Shown here in pieces: positions 1 to 6,166 of a stretch of DNA of 9,020 nt. The DNA is from Bacteroidota bacterium. Lineage in GTDB: Bacteria > Bacteroidota > Bacteroidia > NS11-12g > UBA955. The notes under the pieces were generated by a model. That model was given only the letters and a program-made list of their open reading frames with translations. It was not told where the DNA came from and searched no databases. Location: assembly GCA_947460045.1 (NCBI GenBank), contig CANHGC010000044.1, positions 1 through 9,020 on the forward strand. The letters are read 5' to 3'. Within the stretch, counting starts at the first letter, position 1; each line of letters starts with the position of its first letter. A program made the translations under genes and the position numbers.

Positions 1-152
1 ATTACTGTTTGGTTGTAAGCCACACCTACGCTACCATCAGCCAATTTACTGGGATAAAAACCAGGTACTTTGATTGTGGTGTCGGGCGTGCACAATTGTG
101 CGTTCGCATACAAACTAACAGAGAATAACAAAGAGAAAATAACTTTTTTCAT
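1..152 (-). CDS. Secreted protein, 5' end only (signal peptide plus about 30 mature residues)
   Basis: Only the first 50 codons are visible; the gene runs off the left edge. It starts at an ATG at 150-152 and encodes a clear Sec signal peptide: MKK, then a hydrophobic core (VIFSLLFSVSL), then a YANA-Q cleavage site giving a likely mature start at Gln19. The mature part begins QLCTPDTTIKVPGFYP, followed by a G-V-A-Y-N-Q-T-V stretch. From memory, this C-T-P-D...P-G-x-Y-P opening resembles the start of secreted Bacteroidota proteins that end in a T9SS sorting domain. That is inference, because the C-terminus is outside the window. A TATCTTTG -7 box lies about 18 bases upstream, so the gene probably has its own promoter although it follows the GT87 gene on the same strand with a 41-base gap. 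Confidence 0.75.
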   Translation of the reverse strand, partial: MKKVIFSLLFSVSLYANAQLCTPDTTIKVPGFYPSKLADGSVGVAYNQTV

Positions 153-169
153 GGATTATAAGCTTGTGT

Positions 170-177
170 CAAAGATA
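170..177 (-). promoter_or_regulatory. Bacteroidota -7 box (TATCTTTG) for the secreted-protein gene
   Basis: On the minus strand TATCTTTG matches the Bacteroidota -7 consensus TAnnTTTG exactly. It lies 17 bases before the ATG at 152, implying a leader of roughly 13 bases. No convincing -33 TTTG/TTG was seen at the usual spacing; the nearest TTG (202-204) is 24 bases upstream. The assignment therefore rests on the -7 box alone. Confidence 0.45.
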
Positions 178-193
178 ATACGAAATCCGTCAA

Positions 194-1492
194 TCACACC
201 CCAACGGCATTGCTTGGATCACCTTTTAATTTAGACCACAAATAGCCTTGAGCGAAAATGAGAAAAATCAATCCGCCAATCCCTTGAATGCGATAGCCAC
301 TGATGTCGCGACGCAAATCGAACGGCAGGGCCTCAAAAAAGATCACAGAACCCATCAAAATAGCACCAATAAAAAGACCGTAAAATGTTAATCCACGCAA
401 CGATTTACGGCGAAATATCGCATCGTTCAGCATAAACACAAGCAATGGCCAAACCATGAACAAACTGTAATCGCGCTGATGGGGGAACGCAAGGGGGATG
501 CAAGCTAAAAACACCGACATCGATAACAATTCCCAATGCTCAATGGCCAATTTCCTGAATTTTACCAACCAAAACCAGCACGACGTTAACACCATCAAAC
601 GAAATATTTGGGTTGTAACAAATACCCCCTTTTCGCCCATAGAAAACCAATCCACTCTGGCTTCTCCTTCAATGTTGAGCCCTGTTAAATACTTGGTAAT
701 TAGCGCGCCCATATCAATAAAACCGCCTTCACCCAATTCCACAATGTGGTTCTTTGAAAAAGGATTGATGTTGTTGAGCCAACTCAATAAAATTTCTGTG
801 TGGTACGCCGCGGGTAAATACACATACGGCAATAAAACCATGAGCACAGAGAGTAGCACCGCCATGCCGAAGGCCGACCACTTGCGCATGAGAAAAAGCT
901 GTCCAACCATATAAATTGGCAAAATTTTCAAGGTAACACCGAAAGCCAGACCCAAATTTCTCCGTAACGAACCTGAAATTACGCCATCGAATGCTTTCAC
1001 TACACCCCAAACAATAAGTATGGTCATCTGTCCGTAGAGCAAATTCAAAAACAACCATCGATAGGTGAGTAGGGCAAAAAACAACCAAAAAACGAAACCT
1101 TTTTTATTTTTTGGGGGTTGAAAGGTGCGATTCACGAATTGAACCAACTGGTAAACGAAATAGAGGTTCAAGGCATTCCATAGCAATTTCAAGACGAAGA
1201 GTCCGAATGGGATTTCTTCAGAAACGATAAACTTTGGCAGCCAAGTAAATGGGGCTAATAGACTGGCAAACAGGGGGCTGTAATAATAATACAAAGCCCA
1301 TCCTTGCGCGTTGTAAGGCGTGGTGTATGGATTTTGCAGGTTGGTTAATCGCTCAGCGGCACCAAAAAAAATATTTAAATCGTTGTTGGTACTGAGGCTG
1401 CGCAAGAACGGCCAAGCCAACAGGGCTGTAAACACCCAAATGAGTATTTTGATGTTTTTTTGGTAGTCAAATTCCTTCGCTATTTGGCTCAT
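194..1492 (-). CDS. GT87 family (DUF2029) polytopic membrane glycosyltransferase
   Basis: The 432-residue protein is highly hydrophobic, with about 10 predicted membrane segments starting near residues 15-31. It fits the GT87/DUF2029 family of integral-membrane, polyprenol-phosphate-sugar-dependent transferases, best known from mycobacterial mannosyltransferases. Visible hallmarks are Asp38 in the first loop (NNDLNIFFGAAERL), the NPY motif (54-56), the aromatic YYYYSPLFA segment (68-76), an N-L-L-Y-G-Q loop (150-155) and the GVTLKILPIY segment (185-194). Length is normal for the family. The N-terminus is cytoplasmic and short, so the ATG at 1492 is reasonable, and a -7 box abuts it. The acceptor and sugar cannot be read from the sequence. 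Cell-envelope glycan or glycolipid assembly is an inference. No glycan cluster surrounds it; a second, unrelated membrane glycosyltransferase lies at 2070-3575. Confidence 0.82.
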   Translation of the reverse strand: MSQIAKEFDYQKNIKILIWVFTALLAWPFLRSLSTNNDLNIFFGAAERLTNLQNPYTTPYNAQGWALYYYYSPLFASLLAPFTWLPKFIVSEEIPFGLFVLKLLWNALNLYFVYQLVQFVNRTFQPPKNKKGFVFWLFFALLTYRWLFLNLLYGQMTILIVWGVVKAFDGVISGSLRRNLGLAFGVTLKILPIYMVGQLFLMRKWSAFGMAVLLSVLMVLLPYVYLPAAYHTEILLSWLNNINPFSKNHIVELGEGGFIDMGALITKYLTGLNIEGEARVDWFSMGEKGVFVTTQIFRLMVLTSCWFWLVKFRKLAIEHWELLSMSVFLACIPLAFPHQRDYSLFMVWPLLVFMLNDAIFRRKSLRGLTFYGLFIGAILMGSVIFFEALPFDLRRDISGYRIQGIGGLIFLIFAQGYLWSKLKGDPSNAVGV

Positions 1493-1499
1493 TCTTGTG

Positions 1500-1507
1500 C
1501 AAATTTA
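1500..1507 (-). promoter_or_regulatory. -7 box (TAAATTTG) of the GT87 gene, nearly leaderless
   Basis: TAAATTTG on the minus strand is an exact TAnnTTTG match and ends only 7 bases before the ATG at 1492. Transcription would start within a few bases of the start codon, giving an almost leaderless mRNA. A TTTG lies upstream, but only 14 bases away, shorter than the usual 17-23. The box shares one base with the left arm of the 1507/1554 inverted repeat. Confidence 0.45.
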
Positions 1508-1554
1508 ACCATTGGAGAATGCAAAATGTGTTGTGTTTAAGAAATCCAATGGTT
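1507..1554. repeat. 10-bp perfect inverted repeat between divergent promoters
   Basis: AACCATTGGA at 1507-1516 and its exact reverse complement TCCAATGGTT at 1545-1554 are separated by 28 bases. Each arm sits just upstream of the -7 box of one of two divergent promoters (GT87 leftward, tRNA-Arg rightward). Each promoter, read in its own direction, therefore carries the identical element TCCAATGGTT in its spacer. It could be a two-site operator or a duplicated promoter element; no known regulator site was recognised. Confidence 0.55.
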
Positions 1555-1567
1555 TGCACTAATTTTG
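1536..1567 (+). promoter_or_regulatory. Promoter of tRNA-Arg (TTTA -33, TAATTTTG -7)
   Basis: TAATTTTG at 1560-1567 is an exact TAnnTTTG -7 box. A three-of-four match to TTTG (TTTA, 1536-1539) lies 20 bases upstream, which is the expected spacing. The implied start is around 1571-1574, just before the mature tRNA 5' end at 1577, leaving a very short 5' trailer for RNase P. The TCCAATGGTT repeat arm lies inside the spacer. Confidence 0.6.
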
Positions 1568-1576
1568 CGACCCCTT

Positions 1577-1648
1577 GGCCCCGTAGTTCAATGGATAGAA
1601 TAGATGTTTCCTAAACATTTGATATGAGTTCGATTCTCGTCGGGGCTA
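1577..1648 (+). tRNA. tRNA-Arg (anticodon CCT, reads AGG)
   Basis: A full cloverleaf can be folded by hand. The acceptor stem is GGCCCCG/CGGGGCT with a G-T first pair. The D arm is GTTC/GAAT with an 8-base loop. The anticodon stem GATGT/ACATT encloses loop TTCCTAA, with CCT at 1610-1612. The variable loop has 4 bases. The T arm ATGAG/CTCGT has loop TTCGATT, and the discriminator base is A. Total length is 72 bases. The 3' CCA is not encoded (the discriminator is followed by CAA), so it must be added by the CCA-adding enzyme. The CCT anticodon assigns arginine and AGG codons. A Bacteroidota promoter lies directly upstream and a strong hairpin begins 30 bases downstream. Confidence 0.95.
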
Positions 1649-1677
1649 CAACCTTTTTCTCTTCGGAGTTTTATCAA

Positions 1678-1719
1678 TAACAGAAGCGGGCCGCGATAAA
1701 TCGCGGCCCGCTTCTGTTA
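1678..1719. terminator. 19-bp perfect GC-rich hairpin, probable bidirectional terminator
   Basis: Positions 1678-1696 and 1701-1719 are perfectly complementary around a TAAA loop; the core CAGAAGCGGGCCGCGA is paired with TCGCGGCCCGCTTCTG. It lies between the plus-strand tRNA and the convergent 83-residue protein gene, the position for a shared terminator. The T-run is weak on both sides (TTAAAA on the plus side, TTATTGATAAAA on the minus side). The last paired bases 1717-1719 are the TAA stop codon of the minus-strand gene, so the hairpin begins inside that reading frame's end. Confidence 0.75.
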
Positions 1720-1968
1720 AAATCCAGGACATCTCGGAGACGCCCTTCTGAATCTTAATTTTCTCTTGATGGGTCTAAAAGTTGTTTTGCTCCTGAATTG
1801 ATCCACCTTGAAATCGGTTTGATTATTGTTAAAATCTGCAGAATATTCTGCTTGAAGTTTAACCACAAATTCTGTTGAAGTTTGGTTGTTGGCCTCAGCC
1901 ATGTTTACAGCGCCCAACGGAATCATGAATGAAATTAATACGATGATAATCAATGCTTTGTTTTTCAT
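1717..1968 (-). CDS. Small exported protein of unknown function with a basic C-terminal tail
   Basis: The 83-residue protein is not recognised. Residues 1-26 form a good Sec signal peptide: MKNK, a hydrophobic stretch ALIIIVLISFMIPLGAV, then NMAEA before NNQTS, with likely cleavage after Ala26. The mature part of about 57 residues has two halves. The first is Asn/Gln/acidic and carries NNQT twice (27-30 and 48-51). The second is strongly basic and Arg-rich (FRPIKRKLRFRRASPRC), with a single cysteine near the end. It contains no lipobox, T9SS tail or known catalytic motif. Its stop codon lies inside the terminator hairpin. Its 5' side is 101 bases from the GT39 gene on the same strand. TATGTTTC at 1987-1994 (minus) is a near match to a -7 box and could drive it alone. 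The signal peptide is the main reason to accept it as real. Confidence 0.6.
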   Translation of the reverse strand: MKNKALIIIVLISFMIPLGAVNMAEANNQTSTEFVVKLQAEYSADFNNNQTDFKVDQFRSKTTFRPIKRKLRFRRASPRCPGF

Positions 1969-2069
1969 GGTGTTTTTCTTTTAGGTGAAACATAATTGGT
2001 TGAAGGCCTTCCCCTGCACAAACACCCTACGATCCTTATACCCCCAAAAAATCAAAGAAATTTATTAGA

Positions 2070-3575
2070 TTATTTGAGTTTATACACTTGATAATGGCTC
2101 GACTGATAACATGCTGTTGCCTTGCCCATTGCCTGCTTAAAGAAATCCAAGTCCTGAACAGCCTTCGTAACCGGAACATTGAGAACAACAAATTCAGCGC
2201 CATGGCTTCGAAAATCATCGCACTGCTTCTTCGATTTCATTTGCTCAGGATACACACACCAGCCCTTTCTGTGTAATAAAAACAACTCTTGCGGACTTGC
2301 GCTTGAAACAAAAACAACTTTCGCATCGAATGGAATCACGCATTGAATCTCTGTTTCCAAAGCCGCTTTGTATCGCTCAGAAGGTTTAATAAAATGATCG
2401 TGTATTTGATTGGCCAAGGCTTCCGTTACCAAAAGCACCAAAAGCAACGGTCCACCCCACGTATACTTCCACGATGTTTGGCTGCCCGCCTTCGCTGTTG
2501 TTATCCAATCCAAACCCAGACCAGCCAACAGTGCCATCACCGGCAAAAAGGGAATGGAGTAATACGTGTGTTGCGGAAAAACCGCGCCCGTTTTTAATAT
2601 GAATAACGCAAAAACCCCAGTGATTGCCGCCAAAGCCATCGCCACTGGTTTCAATCTTCGATGAACGATCGCCCACAACCCCAGAACGCCCATCAACAAT
2701 GCCAAAAAAGAATAGTAACTGGTAAAGTAAAATTTCTCCAAAAGCAACCGCCAAAGGGGCTTAATCTCGCGCCATCCTTCTAATAGTCCTTTCGGGAAAT
2801 ATAAATGATACCCATAGGTCGCATTCAAATGAGGCACCCAAGAAAAATACCACCAAATAGACGGAACCACTGCGATTATAGTGCCTAAAATCACCCCAGT
2901 CAACCGCCTTTTGTTGTCAGTTTTCACCAATAACAACATCCCTATAACTGCCAATAAACTCATCGCGGGGATTTTACTCAATACACCCAAAGCAATGAAA
3001 ACCACCGCCCACAACCAATGAATCCATCGCCCCGTACGCCAATAATCAAACCCATAACGCATGCCCACCAAAACCAATGAAACCGAAAACGTGTCGGGCA
3101 TAATTTTCCGAGAAAAGGTGAACCACGAAGAGGAGAGCAATACAACCACAGAATAAAACGCAACGCGTTTCGAAAAGCGATTTAGCAACAGTTGATAAAA
3201 ATGATACGATCCCCACAACACAACCGTCAAATTGACCACCCGTCCGTACCAATGTTGGTAGCCAAAACAACGAGACAACAGCATCGACAAGTAATTAAAC
3301 AGTGGAAACTCCGCTCCAACGATGCCCGATTTTTCACCGGCCATATCAATGCGCGGATGCAACCAATCCATACCATTTTCTACATAATTTCTTGTGACCA
3401 TCGCCGTAAAAGACTGTCGCCAACTATGTGCCATTTCCAATGGTGGGTCTGTGATACCTACCAAATGCACTATACCAAAAAACAACAACACCCAATAAAC
3501 AGGGTCCACAGCTCGCAGCCAATGTGCCATGATTTGCGGTAAGTCTTTGCGTTTTGTTCGATAAAATGGCAACAT
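2070..3575 (-). CDS. GT39/PMT-type (ArnT-like) polytopic membrane glycosyltransferase
   Basis: With the start chosen here the protein has 501 residues and about ten or more membrane segments, then a soluble C-terminal domain of about 100 residues. The architecture is that of GT39/PMT-like GT-C enzymes, which transfer a sugar from a polyprenyl-phosphate donor on the periplasmic face. The first loop carries the expected acidic and aromatic residues (DPPLEMAHSWRQ, about 43-54), followed by GAEFPLFNYL (87-96), the typical E-x-P-x-F motif. An aromatic loop Y-G-Y-H-L-Y-F-P-K-G lies mid-protein. The frame extends upstream to 3668, but that would overlap both the divergent gene and this gene's own TATTTTTG box. 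The ATG at 3573-3575 fits; the ATG at 3528-3530, just before the first membrane segment, is the alternative. The acceptor cannot be read from the sequence. Confidence 0.8.
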   Translation of the reverse strand: MLPFYRTKRKDLPQIMAHWLRAVDPVYWVLLFFGIVHLVGITDPPLEMAHSWRQSFTAMVTRNYVENGMDWLHPRIDMAGEKSGIVGAEFPLFNYLSMLLSRCFGYQHWYGRVVNLTVVLWGSYHFYQLLLNRFSKRVAFYSVVVLLSSSWFTFSRKIMPDTFSVSLVLVGMRYGFDYWRTGRWIHWLWAVVFIALGVLSKIPAMSLLAVIGMLLLVKTDNKRRLTGVILGTIIAVVPSIWWYFSWVPHLNATYGYHLYFPKGLLEGWREIKPLWRLLLEKFYFTSYYSFLALLMGVLGLWAIVHRRLKPVAMALAAITGVFALFILKTGAVFPQHTYYSIPFLPVMALLAGLGLDWITTAKAGSQTSWKYTWGGPLLLVLLVTEALANQIHDHFIKPSERYKAALETEIQCVIPFDAKVVFVSSASPQELFLLHRKGWCVYPEQMKSKKQCDDFRSHGAEFVVLNVPVTKAVQDLDFFKQAMGKATACYQSSHYQVYKLK

Positions 3576-3593
3576 GGGTGTTTGCGGTTGGGG

Positions 3594-3601
3594 CAAAAAT
3601 A
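3594..3601 (-). promoter_or_regulatory. -7 box (TATTTTTG) of the GT39 gene
   Basis: TATTTTTG on the minus strand is an exact TAnnTTTG match, 18 bases before the ATG at 3575. It implies a leader of about 15 bases and argues against translation starting further upstream at 3668. No clear -33 element was found. Confidence 0.45.
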
Positions 3602-3609
3602 CGCCATTG

Positions 3610-3639
3610 TTTGTTTCCTTAGGGATTCGCTTATATTTG
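3610..3639 (+). promoter_or_regulatory. Promoter of the T9SS surface-protein gene (TTTG -33, TATATTTG -7)
   Basis: TTTG at 3610-3613 and TATATTTG at 3632-3639 are exact matches to the Bacteroidota -33 and -7 elements, spaced by 18 bases. The ATG at 3657 is 17 bases beyond the -7 box, so the leader is about 10-14 bases. This supports 3657 over the upstream in-frame ATG at 3582. The element is interleaved with the oppositely oriented GT39 promoter in an 81-base gap. Confidence 0.65.
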
Positions 3640-3656
3640 AAAAATACTGTGAACCT

Positions 3657-5666
3657 ATGAAAAAACAATACCTATTATTATCGTGTACAGCGTTGATTGG
3701 TAGCACATTCGGCCAAACATTTAGCGACAACTTTGATGCTTACACTGTGGGAGATAACCTCGCAGCCAAGAGTGCGGTTTGGGAAACTTGGAGCGGTCCC
3801 AATGGCGGTGCCGATGACGTAAAAGTCACCAATGCCAAAGCCAAAAGTGGAAGCAATTCCATTTATTTTCAATCCACAGCGGCCAATGGTGGTCCAGCCG
3901 ATGTGGTATTGCCATTTGGCGGTGCGCGTACTACCGGACAGTTTTCGCTCAAAATGGCGATGAACGTGGATGCCGGAAAAAATGCCTATTTCAACTTCCA
4001 AGAGCAAACAACCGTGGGCAAAGGATATACCATCGACGTATATTTCATGGAAGACAAAACATTGAATATCAACAATGCAGCGGCGGGCAATTTATTGAGC
4101 GTTAGTTATCCGCAAGGGCAGTGGTTTGAGTTTGAACTGAAAGTAGATTTAAACACCAACACTTGGGATTTGTATATAGACGGTACAAAAGTGGGGGCAT
4201 TTCAGAACGCAACGAGGGCGCTTGCCTCAATGGATTTGTTTCCAATCAATGGCAGTTCTTTCTACATCGATGATGTAAGTTACAATTACACACCCTACAC
4301 CAGCACTACTAAAAATGCTTCTGTTACCTACATTGGCAACGTGATTGGGTTTTTGGCCGGTTCGAACGTGATCCCTTCGGTAGAAATCCGAAATTTGGGC
4401 ACCACTGCCATCACAAGCGCTGAACTGTCTATCAAATACAACGGCAATACACTCAATAAAACCCTCACAGGTATTTCATTGCCTGCCAATGGTTTGTATA
4501 CCGCCACTTTCGATAATGCTTTAAGTATTGTTGGTGGTAATGGCGATGTTGTTGCTTCTGTTGTAACCATCAATGGCAGCGCAGATGACAATGGCAAAGA
4601 CGACAGCAAAACCATTTCTATCAACCCCATCGTACCCGCCAAAGGCAAAATGGTCATCGGCGAAGAAGCCACTGGCACTTGGTGTCAATGGTGTCCAAGG
4701 GGGGCGGTTGCGCTGAAAACGATGCACGACAAATATGATGGCTTTTTCCAAGGTATTGCTGTGCACAACAACGACCCAATGGAAAACCCTTATTACGATG
4801 CCGCAATTGCTTCAAAAATCAGTGGTTACCCCAGTGCTTTGGTAGATCGTGGCACCAAAATGGATCCTTCTGCCATGGGTGGCGATTTCATCAAACGCAT
4901 TCAAGTTGCACCCAAAGGCGTGATGGACATTGCTGCCAAATACGATGCCGTTACGAAAATCATGAGTGTGAGCGTTGAAACTACCATCCAAAGCGATATA
5001 TCTGGTGATTTCCGCATCGCTTGTGCCATCGTTGAAGACGATGTAACAGGAACTACCTCTGGATACAACCAATCCAATGCCTATGCTGGCGGCGGTAGCG
5101 GTGTTATGGGTGGATATGAAAAACTGCCCAACCCGGTTCCCGCAGCCCAAATGGTTTACGACCACGTGGGTAGATTGATAGCACCAACCTTTGCTGGTTT
5201 ACCCAATGCTTTTGGTGCTTCGGCCACGGCTGGACAGAAATTCGTTCACAACTTCAGCTTTGAAATGGAACCCAGTTGGGAAATGATGCAAATGCATATC
5301 GTTTCCATGTTCATCGATAAAAACGGCATGATCGACAATGGTGGTAGTCTCCCCTTCGTTGATGCGATGAATAAAGCTTTCAAAGACGGAACCGCTGTGT
5401 TGGCCAGTCAAACTTTGAACGGCCCTGATACGCGCATGGCGCTGCAGCCCAACCCAAGTAACAAGCAGTTCGATATCGCCATATTCGGCGTGATTAACGG
5501 TCAAAGCTCATTGGAAATTGTTGATATGCAAGGAAAAGTGGTTTATCAATCACAACAACTGAGTGGCAAAATGACCATCCCTTCACAGGATTGGAGCGCG
5601 GGTGTTTATTTGGTTCGATTGAATGAAAACGGCCAAGTTTTCCAGAAGAAATTTGTAAAAAACTAA
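3657..5666 (+). CDS. Omp28-like surface protein with LamG-like and thioredoxin-like domains and a T9SS type A sorting domain
   Basis: The protein has 669 residues. Residues 1-19 are a Sec signal peptide (MKKQYLLLSCTALIGSTFG, then Gln). Residues 22-208 look like a LamG/concanavalin-type beta-sandwich, ending WDLYIDGTKVG and FYIDDVSYNY. Residues 213-325 resemble an Ig/CARDB-like domain (VEIRNLGTTAITSAELSIKY). From about 328 comes the Omp28-related region: GEEATGTWCQWCPRGAV with the CxxC-type pair Cys343/Cys346, a thioredoxin-like fold with cis-Pro candidate SGYPSALVDRG, then a beta-rich domain to about 585. Residues 594-669 are a T9SS type A tail: LQPNPS, LEIVDMQGKVVY, WSAGVYLVRL, KKFVKN. Export by Sec, crossing of the outer membrane by T9SS and anchoring or release at the surface follow from the tail. 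Redox activity is inferred from the CxxC only. The gene has its own promoter; dtd follows after 35 bases. Confidence 0.85.
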   Translation: MKKQYLLLSCTALIGSTFGQTFSDNFDAYTVGDNLAAKSAVWETWSGPNGGADDVKVTNAKAKSGSNSIYFQSTAANGGPADVVLPFGGARTTGQFSLKMAMNVDAGKNAYFNFQEQTTVGKGYTIDVYFMEDKTLNINNAAAGNLLSVSYPQGQWFEFELKVDLNTNTWDLYIDGTKVGAFQNATRALASMDLFPINGSSFYIDDVSYNYTPYTSTTKNASVTYIGNVIGFLAGSNVIPSVEIRNLGTTAITSAELSIKYNGNTLNKTLTGISLPANGLYTATFDNALSIVGGNGDVVASVVTINGSADDNGKDDSKTISINPIVPAKGKMVIGEEATGTWCQWCPRGAVALKTMHDKYDGFFQGIAVHNNDPMENPYYDAAIASKISGYPSALVDRGTKMDPSAMGGDFIKRIQVAPKGVMDIAAKYDAVTKIMSVSVETTIQSDISGDFRIACAIVEDDVTGTTSGYNQSNAYAGGGSGVMGGYEKLPNPVPAAQMVYDHVGRLIAPTFAGLPNAFGASATAGQKFVHNFSFEMEPSWEMMQMHIVSMFIDKNGMIDNGGSLPFVDAMNKAFKDGTAVLASQTLNGPDTRMALQPNPSNKQFDIAIFGVINGQSSLEIVDMQGKVVYQSQQLSGKMTIPSQDWSAGVYLVRLNENGQVFQKKFVKN

Positions 5667-5701
5667 CGCGCGGATACGCGTAAAAACACAACATCTACAC
5701 C

Positions 5702-6154
5702 GTGAGACTGGTGATTCAGCGGGTTAAACAAGCCCAAGTTTGTATTAACGGCACTGAAACGCGACAAATTGGTCGGGGTCTCATGGTGTTGGTGGGTGTT
5801 GAAGATGCTGATACTTTTGACGATGTTCAATGGTTGGCAAGTAAAACCGCACAAATGCGCATTTTTTCTGATGATCAAGGTAAAATGAATCTGTCTGTCA
5901 TCGATGTGATGGGCGAAGTTTTGGTGATCAGTCAATTCACTTTGTTTGCCCAAACGGCGAAAGGGAATCGACCATCGTTCATCCGATCTGCGAGACCTGA
6001 AACCGCCATTCCGCTGTACGAAAAGTTCATTGAAACCCTGCGATCCGCGTGGAAACTTCAAGTAACCACCGGTGAATTTGGCGCTGATATGGATGTTGAA
6101 TTGGTCAATCACGGACCCGTGACGATTACTATCGACTCAAAAAATCGAGAATAA
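5702..6154 (+). CDS. dtd: D-aminoacyl-tRNA deacylase
   Basis: The 150-residue protein is full length for DTD, which hydrolyses D-aminoacyl-tRNAs (and glycyl-tRNA-Ala) in the cytoplasm to protect translation. It opens with the family's canonical MRLVIQRVKQAQV. It carries SQFTLFA (77-83), the active-site SQxTL motif, and NHGPVT (136-141), containing the Gly-cisPro pair (Gly138-Pro139) that sets chirality selection. The start is GTG; it is chosen because the conserved N-terminus begins exactly there and no ATG lies nearby. No Shine-Dalgarno or TAnnTTTG box was seen in the 35-base gap, and only a 5-bp stem lies there, so read-through from the surface-protein gene is likely. The gene is convergent with panC, 12 bases away. 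Confidence 0.95.
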   Translation: MRLVIQRVKQAQVCINGTETRQIGRGLMVLVGVEDADTFDDVQWLASKTAQMRIFSDDQGKMNLSVIDVMGEVLVISQFTLFAQTAKGNRPSFIRSARPETAIPLYEKFIETLRSAWKLQVTTGEFGADMDVELVNHGPVTITIDSKNRE

Positions 6155-6155
6155 T

Positions 6156-6165
6156 CCAACGTTGG
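6156..6165. repeat. 10-bp palindrome CCAACGTTGG between convergent dtd and panC
   Basis: The 12-base gap between the two stop codons is almost entirely a perfect palindrome. With no loop it is a poor hairpin, at most 3 bp around a 4-base loop. It could contribute weakly to termination; no other terminator lies between the two convergent genes. Confidence 0.3.
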
Positions 6166-6166
6166 C

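Noticed and set aside
1577..1719. tRNA-Arg as an integration site with an adjacent mobile element
   Set aside because: No duplicated tRNA 3' end, integrase gene or phage-like gene is present; the neighbours are ordinary chromosomal genes.
2002..2011. GAAGGCCTTC palindrome upstream of the 83-residue protein gene
   Set aside because: A 10-bp palindrome alone is expected by chance every few tens of kilobases or less often in skewed sequence, and nothing else around it suggests an operator.
3582..3656. Upstream ATG at 3582 for the surface-protein gene
   Set aside because: It would put 25 residues before an otherwise perfect signal peptide, and the promoter's -33 and -7 elements fall inside that stretch.
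3576..3668. Upstream extension of the GT39 gene to an ATG at 3668
   Set aside because: It would overlap the divergent gene's start and both promoters. The extra 31 residues are not hydrophobic or family-like, and a TAnnTTTG box lies inside them.
3657..3717. Lipobox reading (LLSC at residues 7-10) in the surface protein
   Set aside because: Only nine residues precede the cysteine and the hydrophobic core continues beyond it. A G-Q signal peptidase I site near residue 19 fits better, as does T9SS routing.
4812..5165. Antisense open frames inside the surface-protein gene
   Set aside because: They overlap the conserved Omp28 region and have no start signal, promoter or recognisable motif.
5666..5681. 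ACGCG/CGCGT stem after the surface-protein gene as a terminator
   Set aside because: The stem has only 5 bp with a 6-base loop and is followed by A-rich rather than T-rich sequence, so it is too weak to call.
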